Assembly (NCBI GenBank): GCA_003021975.1
Contig: PXRR01000053.1
Coordinates: 34,381 to 69,400, forward strand
Length of the DNA: 35,020 nt
Source: Halobacteriales archaeon QS_5_70_17
GTDB taxonomy: Archaea; Halobacteriota; Halobacteria; Halobacteriales; Haloarculaceae
Reading direction: 5' to 3'
Positions 18,123 through 27,192 of the stretch are shown piece by piece. Under the pieces are notes generated by a model. It had not been told where the DNA came from and made no database searches. It was given only the letters and a program-made list of their open reading frames with translations. The translations under genes were made by a program, and so were the position numbers. The first letter of the stretch is position 1, and the number at the start of each line of letters is the position of its first letter.

Positions 18123-18674
18123 ATGAGTTCCCCCGAGAACGGCGACCGCGAGGACGGCCAGACGCCGCCCGACTGGGAGTTCAAGCAACGCGACGTCTAC
18201 ATCCTCCAGGAGCTGTCCAACGACCCACAGCTGTCGCTGCGCGACCTCGCGGACATCCTCGAGGAGAAGTACGACATCGACGTCTCCCACGTCACCGTCA
18301 GCGAGTCGATCCGGGGGATGCGCGAGGAGGGAGTCTTCCGGGAGGCGATCGTCCCCAACGAGGAGTACTTCATCTTCGGGATGTTCGAGTTCAAGCTCAA
18401 CCCGGAGCACTTCGACGAGACGTGGCGCGAGGCCCTGAAGGCGATCCGGAGTTCGCCGAACACGCTGTTCATGTTCCTCTCGGACGGGGAGTACCAGTGG
18501 AAGTCGATCATGATGTTCCCCGACCGGCGCTCCGAGTCGAAGTGGATCCACGACTTCTACAAAGAACACGGCGACTCGGTCCAGAACATCCGCAACAGCG
18601 TCGTCCACAACGTCCTCAAGTTCCGGACCGACCCCGAGATCCTCGGATCGCTCTACGAGGGGCCCCCGGACTGA
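18123..18674 (+). CDS. Winged-HTH transcriptional regulator (Lrp/AsnC-like)
   Basis: FKQRDVYILQELSNDPQLSLRDLADILEEKYDIDVSHVTVSESIRGMREEGVFREAIV. Confidence 0.85.
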   Translation: MSSPENGDREDGQTPPDWEFKQRDVYILQELSNDPQLSLRDLADILEEKYDIDVSHVTVSESIRGMREEGVFREAIVPNEEYFIFGMFEFKLNPEHFDETWREALKAIRSSPNTLFMFLSDGEYQWKSIMMFPDRRSESKWIHDFYKEHGDSVQNIRNSVVHNVLKFRTDPEILGSLYEGPPD

Positions 18675-18744
18675 GGCAGCCGTCCTCGCGGCTCGCTGCC
18701 GCCGTCACGGGAAGCTTTTGCGGGCGCCGGCCGAACTGGTCGGT

Positions 18745-19524
18745 ATGGCAACCGCCTCGCGGTTCGACCGGTTCAGCGACCGGCTGGTGACAGTCGTCGC
18801 CATGGCGCTGCTCGGGTTCGGCGGGCTCGCCGTCGGCATCGTCTCGCTGACGGCCGCCGCCGTTGGACTCCAGTCCGCCGGCGTCGAACTGACGCCCCTC
18901 CGGCAGATCGTCCTCTCGCTGACGTTCATTCAGGGTGTCGGTCTCGCCGTCGTCGGCCTGGCCTACGTCGCCGTCCGGGACCGGGCGGGACTGATCGGGG
19001 TCCGGGTCCCGACCGGGAGGGACCTGCTGTGGGTCGCTGCCGGCGTCGTCGCCCTGTTCGTGCTCGTGTTCGCCGCCGGCCTCCTGCTGCAGGCGCTCGG
19101 CCTCGAGTCCAACCAGAACGCCGTCGTCGACCTGGCCCGGCAGGACCCCTCGATCCTGCTGGTGATGATCCCCGCGGCCTTCCTCGTGATCGGCCCCGCC
19201 GAGGAACTGCTCTTCCGCGGGATCATCCAGGGGCGGCTCCGGACGGTGTTCGGACCGGCCCCGGCCATCCTCGTCGCCAGCGTCATCTTCGGACTCGCCC
19301 ACCTCCCCGCCTACGCCGGCGGGTCGGGCGACGTCTCGGCCGTCGCCGTTCCGGTGGGACTGCTGTCGGTGCTCTCGGTGATCTTCGGAGTCGCCTACGA
19401 GCGGACCGGCAACCTCGTCGTCCCGGCGCTGATCCACGGCGCCTACGACGCCATCCTGTTCAGCCTGCTGTACTTCGTCCTCCGGTACGGCGGCGGAGCG
19501 ACCGCGGGCGCGCTGGCGGTCTGA
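18745..19524 (+). CDS. CPBP-family intramembrane glutamic protease (CAAX/Abi)
   Basis: PAEELLFRGIIQGRLRTVFGPAPAILVASVIFGLAHLPAY...VPALIHGAYDA; EExxxR and FxxxH motifs. Confidence 0.9.
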   Translation: MATASRFDRFSDRLVTVVAMALLGFGGLAVGIVSLTAAAVGLQSAGVELTPLRQIVLSLTFIQGVGLAVVGLAYVAVRDRAGLIGVRVPTGRDLLWVAAGVVALFVLVFAAGLLLQALGLESNQNAVVDLARQDPSILLVMIPAAFLVIGPAEELLFRGIIQGRLRTVFGPAPAILVASVIFGLAHLPAYAGGSGDVSAVAVPVGLLSVLSVIFGVAYERTGNLVVPALIHGAYDAILFSLLYFVLRYGGGATAGALAV

Positions 19525-19638
19525 GCGCCGGACCGAGACCGCGTGGCCATCGAGCGGCGGGAGACAGGAGACGGGGCCGCCGATCCGAAACCACGGGCGT
19601 GTGTATCCTTATCACAGTCCCGTCCTAACCGGCCACTC

Positions 19639-20136
19639 ATGCACGACGTGATCGTGGTCGGCGGCGGCCCCGCCGGCCTGAGCGCGGCGCTGTTCACCGC
19701 GAAGAACGGCCTCGACACGGTCGTCTTCGACACCGACGACACCTGGATGCACAAGGCCCACCTGTTCAACTACCTGGGGATCGGCTCGGTCGGCGGCGAC
19801 GCCTTCCTGGACGCGACCGGCGGCGGCGACCACGGGGCGTCGTACCTCGTGCTGGCGACCGGCACCGACCGCGGCCTCGCCGAGGACCTGGGCTGTGCGT
19901 TCACGGATCAAAGTGTCGTCGACGTGGACGTGACCATGGAGACGAGCGTCGAGGACGCGTACGCGACCGGCGCGATGGTCCGCGCCGAGGAGTGGCAGGC
20001 GATCATCTCGGCGGGCGACGGGGCGGCCGCGGCGCTGAACGTCCTCACGAAGGAGCGCGGCGAGCACTTCCACGACTTCGACACGCCCGGCGACGCCGAC
20101 GAACTGTTCGGCGACCTCGCCGCGGGCGGCGAGTAG
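19639..20136 (+). CDS. FAD/NAD(P)-dependent oxidoreductase (thioredoxin-reductase-like), apparently internally shortened
   Basis: MHDVIVVGGGPAGLSAALFTAKNGLDTVVFDTDD...SYLVLATGTDRG...METSVEDAYATGAMVRAEEWQAIISAGDGAAAALN. Confidence 0.75.
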   Translation: MHDVIVVGGGPAGLSAALFTAKNGLDTVVFDTDDTWMHKAHLFNYLGIGSVGGDAFLDATGGGDHGASYLVLATGTDRGLAEDLGCAFTDQSVVDVDVTMETSVEDAYATGAMVRAEEWQAIISAGDGAAAALNVLTKERGEHFHDFDTPGDADELFGDLAAGGE

Positions 20137-20178
20137 CGTCCGGGGGTGCGACCCCGGAGCGGTCGGACCGCTCGGCGC

Positions 20179-20637
20179 TCAGACGAGCAGCGACTTGAGC
20201 TGACAGGAGAGGACGACCTCGCCGTCCTGGGTGGCCACCTCGGCGTCGTAGGTGACGACGCCGTTGCCCACGGGGTGGTCGCGGGGCTCCTTGTCGGCGA
20301 CCTCCAGTTCCGCGTGAACGGTGTCCCCGATGAACGTCGGCGCGCGGAACCGCAGGCGATCGACCCCGTAGAAGGCGACGACGGCCTCCTGCTCGCGGTC
20401 GCTGCGGTTCTGCCAGAGCAGCCCTGTCATGATCGAGAACACCAGCGCGCCGTGGACGATCCGCTCGCCGTACTCCGAGTCGGCCATCGCCTCCGCGTCG
20501 GTGTGGAGGTGGTTGAAGTCGCCGCTGACGCCGGCGAAGTTCGTCACGTCGGCCTCCGTGATCGTGCGCCCGCGGGTGACCGTCCGGTCGCCGACCTCGG
20601 TGGTCGCGAAGACGCCGTCCGCTTCGGAGTCGCTCAC
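20179..20637 (-). CDS. MaoC family dehydratase
   Basis: RTITEADVTNFAGVSGDFNHLHTDAEAMADSEYGERIVHGALVFSIMTGLL. Confidence 0.93.
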   Translation of the reverse strand: MSDSEADGVFATTEVGDRTVTRGRTITEADVTNFAGVSGDFNHLHTDAEAMADSEYGERIVHGALVFSIMTGLLWQNRSDREQEAVVAFYGVDRLRFRAPTFIGDTVHAELEVADKEPRDHPVGNGVVTYDAEVATQDGEVVLSCQLKSLLV

Positions 20638-21122
20638 GCGTCGTCACCTCCGTCGGCGTCGTCGCCGTCGCCCTCGCTGTCGTCGCTCCGGAACAGCCGG
20701 TACGTGGTCCCGCCGGTCGCGACGGTCACCTCGTCGCCGTGGGGGTCGACCCCGGTCACCGTCGACTCGGTGACGCCCATCGTTCCGCCGGCCCGGACCA
20801 CGCGCGCCTCGGCGTGCAGGTCGCCGGTCGCCGGCCGGACGTACCGCACGTTGAGGTCCGTCGTCGAGAGGCGCGCGTCGGCGCCCAGTTGCGACCGGAG
20901 CGCGAACCCGCTGGCCGTGTCGATCAGCGTCGCCGCGATGCCGCCGTGCATCGACTCGTTGGCGACGTTCGTGAACTCCTCGTCGAACGGGATCCGGACC
21001 GTCGCCCTGCCGTCCCCGACGGACACGAGTTCGAGGTCGAGCAGTCGGAAGAGCCCGTGGTCCGCGGCCTCCGCCCGGAGGTCCGCGGCCAGGGGTCCGT
21101 CGTCGGCGTCGGCCACGCTCAC
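20634..21122 (-). CDS. PaaI-family hotdog thioesterase
   Basis: FTNVANESMHGGIAATLIDTASGFALRSQL...STTDLNVRYVRPATG; hotdog-fold HGG..TLxDxA signature. Confidence 0.9.
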   Translation of the reverse strand: MSVADADDGPLAADLRAEAADHGLFRLLDLELVSVGDGRATVRIPFDEEFTNVANESMHGGIAATLIDTASGFALRSQLGADARLSTTDLNVRYVRPATGDLHAEARVVRAGGTMGVTESTVTGVDPHGDEVTVATGGTTYRLFRSDDSEGDGDDADGGDDA

Positions 21123-23068
21123 TTCCCCTCGAAGTCGGGGTCGCGGTCCTCGGCGAACGCCGCGGCGCCCTCCTCGTGGTCCTCGGTGCCCAGGAGCAGC
21201 CCGAACGCCTGAGCCTCCATCTCCAGGCCCGACCGGAGGTCGGCCTCGCGGCCGGCGTCCATGACCCGCTTTGCCTTCCGGAGCGCGACCGGCGGCCCCG
21301 CCAGCAGGTCCTCAAGGAACTCCTCGACGGTCGCATCGAACTCGTCGTCCGGGACCGCGCGGTTGATCAGCCCCCAGTCCTCGGCGGTCGCGGCGTCGAT
21401 GCGCTCGCCCCGGAAGACGAGTTCCTTCGCGCGGGCGTCGGTGAGCATCCGCATCGCGCGCTGGGTGCCGCCGCCGCCGGGGATCAGGCCGAGGTCGATC
21501 TCCGGGAAGCCGAACTCCGACCCCTCGGTGGCGATCCGCAGGTCGCAGGCCAGCGCGAGTTCGTGGCCGCCGCCCAGGCAGTAGCCGTCGATCTTCGCCA
21601 GCGTCGGCCGCGGGTAGTTCGCGACGGCCTCGAACAGCTCCGTGACCTCCTTCTCGTGGGGCTCGATCCCCGAGAACCCGGAGATGTCCGCGCCCGCCGA
21701 GAACGCCCGGTCGCCGGCCCCCTCGAAGGTGACCGCGCGGACCTCCTCCTCGGGGGTCGTCTCCAGCAGGTGGACGACCTCGTCCATCAGGTCCCGGTTG
21801 AGCGCGTTGAGCCGCTCGGGACGGTCGAGGACGACCGCGAGGTGCCCGTCTTCCAGTTCGTAGTCGATCGCGTGGTAGCTGCGATCGCCGCCGTCGCCGT
21901 ACTCGTAGAACCCCTTCCCGGCGTCCTCGCCGGTCTCGCCCGACTCGACGAGGCCGACGAGGTAGCCGGCTGGCTCGTAGCGGTCCTCGCCGGTCTCCTC
22001 GTGGAGCGCCCGGAGCTTCTCGAGGATCGCGTCGAGGCCCTCCCTGTCGGCCCGCCGGCAGGGTCCCTCGGGGAAGCCGGCGCCGAGGCGCATCCCCGTG
22101 TCGACGGCCTCGGCGGTGGCGACGTCGTCGCCGATGAGCTTCGCCGCCTCGTTGACCATCCGGGCCTCGATACGCAGCGTGTCGAAGCCCTCGCCGTCGC
22201 CTTTCTCGTAGTCGGGGCCGTCGCCGTCCTCGTAGTCGTAGTAGCCGCTCCCGGTCTTCCGGCCGAGTTCGTCGGCCTCGACTTTCCCCTCGACGATCGG
22301 CGGGATCGGCCGACCGGCCTCCTTGCGGACGTTGTAGCCGATGTCGATGCCGGTGAGGTCGCTCAGTTCGAACGGTCCCATCGGGTAGCCCCGCCGGTGG
22401 ACCATCGCGGCGTCTGCCTCCCGGACCGTCGCCTCGTCGGCCGAGACCATCCAGGCGGCCTCGTCCATGAACGGGCCGAGCACGGAGTTGACGACGAAAC
22501 CGTTGACGTCCTTCCGGACGTAGATCGGCGTCTTGCCCAGCGACTCGACGAACTCGTAGGCCGTCTCGGCGGTCTCGTCGCTGGTCTCCTCGCCGTAGAT
22601 CACCTCGACGAGGTCCATCTTCACCGGCGGATTGAAGTAGTGAGTGCCGACGACCTTCTCGGGGCGGGAGGTGACGCTCGCGATCTCCGTGATCGACAGC
22701 GAGGAGGTGTTGGTCGCCAGGATCGCCCCCTCGGACGCCAGTTCGTCGAGGTCGTCGAAGACGTCCTTCTTGAGGTCCATCTGCTCGGGGGCGGCCTCGA
22801 CGACGAAGTCGGCGTCCTCGACGGCCGCCTCGAGGTCAACCGCCGTCGAGACCCGGGCCAGCACGTCCTCGGGGGACTCCTCGAGGACGCCGTTGTCCTC
22901 GAGCTTCTCGAGGCTCCACTCGATCTCCTCGTAGCCCTCCTCGACGATCTCCTCCTCGATGTCGCGCATCACCACGTCGTAGCCCGCCAGGGCGACGACC
23001 TCGGTGATTCCGTGACCCATGTTACCGGACCCCAATACGGCGACGCGCTCGATGTCGTCAACCTCCAT
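21119..23068 (-). CDS. 3-hydroxyacyl-CoA dehydrogenase / enoyl-CoA hydratase fusion protein
   Basis: N-term VAVLGSGNMGHGITEVVALAGYDVVMRD...GTHYFNPPVKMDLVEVI; C-term LAVVLDRPERLNALNRDLMDEV...FSAGADISGF...YCLGGGHELALACDLRIA. Confidence 0.96.
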   Translation of the reverse strand: MEVDDIERVAVLGSGNMGHGITEVVALAGYDVVMRDIEEEIVEEGYEEIEWSLEKLEDNGVLEESPEDVLARVSTAVDLEAAVEDADFVVEAAPEQMDLKKDVFDDLDELASEGAILATNTSSLSITEIASVTSRPEKVVGTHYFNPPVKMDLVEVIYGEETSDETAETAYEFVESLGKTPIYVRKDVNGFVVNSVLGPFMDEAAWMVSADEATVREADAAMVHRRGYPMGPFELSDLTGIDIGYNVRKEAGRPIPPIVEGKVEADELGRKTGSGYYDYEDGDGPDYEKGDGEGFDTLRIEARMVNEAAKLIGDDVATAEAVDTGMRLGAGFPEGPCRRADREGLDAILEKLRALHEETGEDRYEPAGYLVGLVESGETGEDAGKGFYEYGDGGDRSYHAIDYELEDGHLAVVLDRPERLNALNRDLMDEVVHLLETTPEEEVRAVTFEGAGDRAFSAGADISGFSGIEPHEKEVTELFEAVANYPRPTLAKIDGYCLGGGHELALACDLRIATEGSEFGFPEIDLGLIPGGGGTQRAMRMLTDARAKELVFRGERIDAATAEDWGLINRAVPDDEFDATVEEFLEDLLAGPPVALRKAKRVMDAGREADLRSGLEMEAQAFGLLLGTEDHEEGAAAFAEDRDPDFEGK

Positions 23069-23313
23069 AGAGCGAGGGGGCGCCGCGGGCGGCTTAATAC
23101 CACCGGGGACGCTTTCAGGTGACAGCCCGACGTCCCCCTGCGGTAACGCTGGCAGGCGACGGACCGGAGAGCCGAACGACGGAAGGACCGGACCAGGCGG
23201 GTCGGCGATCGGCCGGCGCTCGCGCGGACCCGGGCTCGGATCGCGTCCTCCGGGACGCGGGCCGCGGGGCGCCCTTCGAAACGTTGAAACCCGCTTTCCG
23301 ACTCTATTCGTCC

Positions 23314-23598
23314 ATGGAACTCCGGGTCATCGACAACGAGCCGACGGAGCTCTCGATCGAGATCACCGACGAGGACCACACGTTCATGAACGTCCTGAAG
23401 GGGGCGCTCCTCGAGACCGAGGGCGTCGACGCCGCGACCTACGACGTCAACCCCGAGCAGTCGGGCGGTCAGACCGAGCCCATCCTCACGATCAAGACCG
23501 AGGAGGGGACGGACCCGCTCGACGCGCTGGGCGACGCCGCGAACAACGTGAAGGAGAAGGCCTCGTCGTTCCGCGAGAGCTTCGAGGCGGCGGCCTGA
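23314..23598 (+). CDS. rpoL: DNA-directed RNA polymerase subunit L
   Basis: [48 protein letters not shown]; RpoL/Rpb11 HTxxNxL motif. Confidence 0.95.
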   Translation: MELRVIDNEPTELSIEITDEDHTFMNVLKGALLETEGVDAATYDVNPEQSGGQTEPILTIKTEEGTDPLDALGDAANNVKEKASSFRESFEAAA

Positions 23599-23655
23599 CC
23601 GACCGCTCGCGCCCGGTATCGTTGTAGCTGTTCTGCCGGTCCGCGCGACCCGCGC

Positions 23656-23841
23656 TTACCCGGACGCCGACACGGTCCACGCCCCGTGGTTGGGGCACCA
23701 GAAGGTGGCCTTCCGGACGCGCGGCGAGTCGTCCCCGCAGTCCGGACAGTCGAGCGTGTCGGCCTCGTAGTCGGTGGACGCGCCCATCTCGCCGTAGACG
23801 GTCCGCCAGCCGGCGCTGGGGGAGGTGCGCTCGTCAGGCAT
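23656..23841 (-). CDS. Small haloarchaeal zinc-ribbon-like protein
   Basis: 60+ aa with CPDCGDDSPRVRKATFWCPNH. Confidence 0.6.
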   Translation of the reverse strand: MPDERTSPSAGWRTVYGEMGASTDYEADTLDCPDCGDDSPRVRKATFWCPNHGAWTVSASG

Positions 23842-24019
23842 CCGCTCGCCCGCAGCGCCAGCACCCCTCGCGGAGGGCGCTGTCGGTCGATTCGAGGCCG
23901 CACCGCTCGCAGCGGTAGTAGTAGTGATCCAGGCGGCCGTGGCGGTCGTACCCGGGATGCGGGCCGCTGATCCGGGGGGAACCTGTCGGCTCGTGGCCGT
24001 GTGCGGTGTCTGCGTGCAT
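23834..24019 (-). CDS. Small haloarchaeal zinc-ribbon protein
   Basis: MHADTAHGHEPTGSPRISGPHPGYDRHGRLDHYYYRCERCGLESTDSALREGCWRCGRADA; paired CxxC; 8-nt overlap with the next gene. Confidence 0.6.
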   Translation of the reverse strand: MHADTAHGHEPTGSPRISGPHPGYDRHGRLDHYYYRCERCGLESTDSALREGCWRCGRADA

Positions 24020-24647
24020 GGTGAAAGTCGGGTGCTGGTGACACCCGGATGCGGACTCGTGATCTCCCGTCCCCCGGCGGAGGCGCGACGCCACCACCGT
24101 CCAGTTCGGCCCCTCCGGGCGTCGGGGAGACAGGCGAAGGGAGGGGTCTGACGTGTAAAAGGGGGCGGCTAGCTCGGTGAAAGTGAAACGTGGGAAGGCG
24201 TCAGAAGCGTCCCAGAGCGCGGCCTGGACTTCGTACGGTCAGTTCCACCGGGAGGAGAGAGACCGGTGGAGCGCGCCGCGGGGTCGTCCGACCGGGAGAT
24301 CCGCCCGCTCGTTCGGCCCCTCACTCCCGGACGACCCGACAGGTGTCGCCCCCTCGCGGGCGATGTCCCGGACTCGCGATCGGTGCTCTCGCCGGGCGCC
24401 CGGGTCGAACTGCGGGCGGACGCGGTCTCGGTCTCGGCCTCGGCCTCGGTCGCCTCGCCGACGTCGATCCCGAGGTCGTCGGTCGCCCGCTCTAAGTCGG
24501 CCGCGTCGGGCGGGACGTCCTCGTCGGTCCGTCTCGGCCGCCGGTTCCTTCTCCAAGACGCGAGCGCCGCGGAATACGTCCGCGTGCGAACACCGGCGGA
24601 GCCCGCCGGAACGAACAGGATCCTTCGAGAAAGCCCCCGCGCCCCCG

Positions 24648-25463
24648 CTACAGCCGGATCGGGAGTCCTCGGTCGGCGAGGTATTCCTTGGTCTCGCGGA
24701 TCGAGTACTCGCCGAAGTGGAAGATGGAGGCGGCGAGGCCGGCGTCCGCACCGGCCTCGGTGAACACCTCGTACATGTCCTCCGGACCGCCACACCCCGA
24801 TGAGGCGATGACCGGCGTGGAGACGGACTCGCAGACCGACCGGGTCAGCGGGATGTCGTAGCCGTCCTTGGTCCCGTCGGCGTCGATGGAGTTGACGAAC
24901 AGTTCGCCCGCGCCGCGCCTCTCGGCCTCGCGGGCCCACTCGACGACGTCGACGCCGGTGCCCTCGCGGCCCCCCTTGACGGTGCACTCGAACCAGCACG
25001 ACTCCCCGTCGACGGTCGCGTAGTGCTCGCCGCCCTCGTCGTAGCGTCGGCGCGCGTCGACGCTGATGACGATACACTGGCTGCCGAAGGCGCCCGCGCC
25101 CTCCGTGATCAGCTCCGGGCGCTCCAGCGCGCCGGTGTTGATCGACACCTTGTCCGCGCCCGCCCGCAGCGTCTCCTTGACGTCGGCCCGGGTCCGGATC
25201 CCGCCCCCGACGGTCAGCGGGATGAACACCTCGTCGGCGACCCCTTCGACGACGCCGAGCATCGTCTCGCGGCCCTCGGCGCTCGCGGTGATGTCGAGGA
25301 GGACGAACTCGTCGGCGCCGGCCTCGTTGTACCGGCGGGCCATCTCGACCGGATCGCCGGTGTACTGGAGATCCTCGAAGTTGACGCCCGTGTAGACGGC
25401 GGCGTTCCCGTCCTCGTCGAGGTCGACGTCGATACACGGGATGATCCGCTTGGTCAGGGTCAT
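24648..25463 (-). CDS. hisF: Imidazole glycerol phosphate synthase subunit HisF
   Basis: [20 protein letters not shown]...[12 protein letters not shown]...[32 protein letters not shown]. Confidence 0.97.
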   Translation of the reverse strand: MTLTKRIIPCIDVDLDEDGNAAVYTGVNFEDLQYTGDPVEMARRYNEAGADEFVLLDITASAEGRETMLGVVEGVADEVFIPLTVGGGIRTRADVKETLRAGADKVSINTGALERPELITEGAGAFGSQCIVISVDARRRYDEGGEHYATVDGESCWFECTVKGGREGTGVDVVEWAREAERRGAGELFVNSIDADGTKDGYDIPLTRSVCESVSTPVIASSGCGGPEDMYEVFTEAGADAGLAASIFHFGEYSIRETKEYLADRGLPIRL

Positions 25464-25667
25464 CTGATGGGACCGGGTACGCGGTCTGCCCTCAAATGGG
25501 GTCCGATCGGGCGCGAACTCCCGTCGCGGCCTCGAACCGCCGCGGCGACCGCCTCGACGGACGCGCGAGCCCCGATCCCGTCTCGTACCGGATTATTTCT
25601 ATCGTAATTACGCACGATCGGTCCTTGCTTGTGCATAACTAACACCGTGTCGGGAGAGCGCGGGTGC

Positions 25668-26627
25668 ATGCGGACTGACTACTCACGATTCGCCGCCGTA
25701 CTGATCGCCGCCCTCGTCGTCGCCTCGTTCGGCGTGGCCACGGCGAGCGGACTCCCGCAGGCCGGGCCCGGTCAGAGTACGGGCGCGAGCGCCGAGGCTG
25801 CGGGCGCCGTCCAGGACGACGATAGCGATAACGACCCGCTGCGCGTCGTCGGTATCGACCTCGACCAGCGGACGGTAGCGCAGGGCGAGACCGTGACGGG
25901 CGAGGTGACGATATCGAACCGGGGCAGCGAGGCCGACACCAGCGACGTCGAGGTAACCTTCGGACAGTTCCTGGGAGAAGAGGGAGAGTTCGCGGGCAGA
26001 GCGGAGCACACGGCCACCCGCGAGGTGTCGCTCGACCCCGGCGAGGAGACGACTTTCGAGTTCGAACTCTCGACCGAGAACCTCCCGCCTTCCGACGCTC
26101 CCGCGGAGTACGGGGTCTTCGCCATGGTCGAGGAGGGCGGCCACATGGAGTTCACGGCCCTCGACGTCGTGCCCGGCGGTGACGGGACGGTCCACTACCA
26201 GGTCGACTTCATCCAGGGCACCAACCAGAACTACCTCGGGCCGGCGGGTGCGAACCAGTTGACGAACGCCTTCTACGGCGATCAGGACCGGCTGATCCGC
26301 TACCTCCACGGCTCGACCGACGAGGCCGTCACCCGCGGCGGGTCGCCGGGGCCGGACGCCCTCGCCGACGAGTACGACGACTGCGTCGACAGCGGTTACA
26401 TCTCCGTGAACAACGGCACCGCGTCGGTCACCTTTACGGTCGAGGAGGGCTGCGAACTGCGGCTGACGCTGGTGGCCTACGTCAAGCCGGGACCGGGGTT
26501 CGACGAGGCGTATCTCCAGCGGTCCTTCGACCGCGGCACGGAGGTCTTCGGACCGGGGACGCACACGCTGACGGCCCAGCTCCCGACGGAGGACAACTAC
26601 TCGGAGCTACGCCTGAGAGACTCGTAG
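25668..26627 (+). CDS. Secreted haloarchaeal protein with CARDB-like domain and uncharacterised C-terminal domain
   Basis: Signal peptide MRTDYSRFAAVLIAALVVASFGVATASG; VVGIDLDQRTVAQGETVTGEVTISNRGSEADTSDVEVTF is CARDB-like. Confidence 0.75.
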   Translation: MRTDYSRFAAVLIAALVVASFGVATASGLPQAGPGQSTGASAEAAGAVQDDDSDNDPLRVVGIDLDQRTVAQGETVTGEVTISNRGSEADTSDVEVTFGQFLGEEGEFAGRAEHTATREVSLDPGEETTFEFELSTENLPPSDAPAEYGVFAMVEEGGHMEFTALDVVPGGDGTVHYQVDFIQGTNQNYLGPAGANQLTNAFYGDQDRLIRYLHGSTDEAVTRGGSPGPDALADEYDDCVDSGYISVNNGTASVTFTVEEGCELRLTLVAYVKPGPGFDEAYLQRSFDRGTEVFGPGTHTLTAQLPTEDNYSELRLRDS

Positions 26628-26749
26628 CTGAGTCTCCGCGCCGTCGCTCCGACTCGTACCGGACGCGTCCTCCCGGCGGTCCGGTCCGGGACGGCCGCGG
26701 GCGCGGGCACTCCGACAGGGCAAAGTAGCCGCCCCCGCGAGAGGTTCGT

Positions 26750-27001
26750 ATGGCCGAAGACAGCGCGGCGAGCGACCCGCGGACGAGCGAGGAGGGCGGC
26801 GCCGACGCGCCCGGCGAGAGCGAAGCGCTCGAGACCGACGACCACTCCGATCCCCACGAGCAGACGCCCGAACCCCGTCCGGACCACCGCCAGACCGCCC
26901 CGCAGGGACCGTACACGTCCCGACAGACCGGGATCGGCTCCCTCATCGTGGTCCTCGGGATGGTGCTCGTCTTCGTCGTCCCCGTCGTCCTGACGCTGTG
27001 A
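26750..27001 (+). CDS. Small tail-anchored membrane protein
   Basis: Acidic N-terminus followed by single C-terminal TM GIGSLIVVLGMVLVFVVPVVLTL. Confidence 0.65.
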   Translation: MAEDSAASDPRTSEEGGADAPGESEALETDDHSDPHEQTPEPRPDHRQTAPQGPYTSRQTGIGSLIVVLGMVLVFVVPVVLTL

Positions 27002-27192
27002 GCCGAGCAGTGAGCGGGGGTCTCGCTCGCGCCCGCGGACGGGACTGCCGCTTCTACCGCCGCTGCCACTGACGGGCCGGCCGGCGCGTCCGCCAGTCGC
27101 TGGCCGCCCGCGCCCGCTCGACGCCGGAGCCGTCGCTCGATCCCCGGGCGGCCCGCAGGTATTTGTTCGGGGGTCGCCAACCCGGAGTGAAG

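Noticed and set aside
17163-18608. 481-aa minus-strand ORF over the hydrolase and regulator genes
   Set aside because: Antisense shadow ORF with no recognisable motif; both plus-strand genes are well supported.
18745-19524. CPBP (Abi) protease as part of a defence system
   Set aside because: No adjacent toxin, restriction or other defence genes; CPBP proteases are common housekeeping membrane proteins in haloarchaea.
21176-23122. 648-aa plus-strand ORF antisense to the HACD-ECH fusion
   Set aside because: Valine/leucine/arginine-rich mirror of a well-supported gene; typical spurious antisense ORF in high-GC haloarchaeal DNA.
24020-24647. Possible tRNA/ncRNA in the 600-bp gap before hisF
   Set aside because: No TPsiC/anticodon arms found by eye; a decayed coding remnant fits better.
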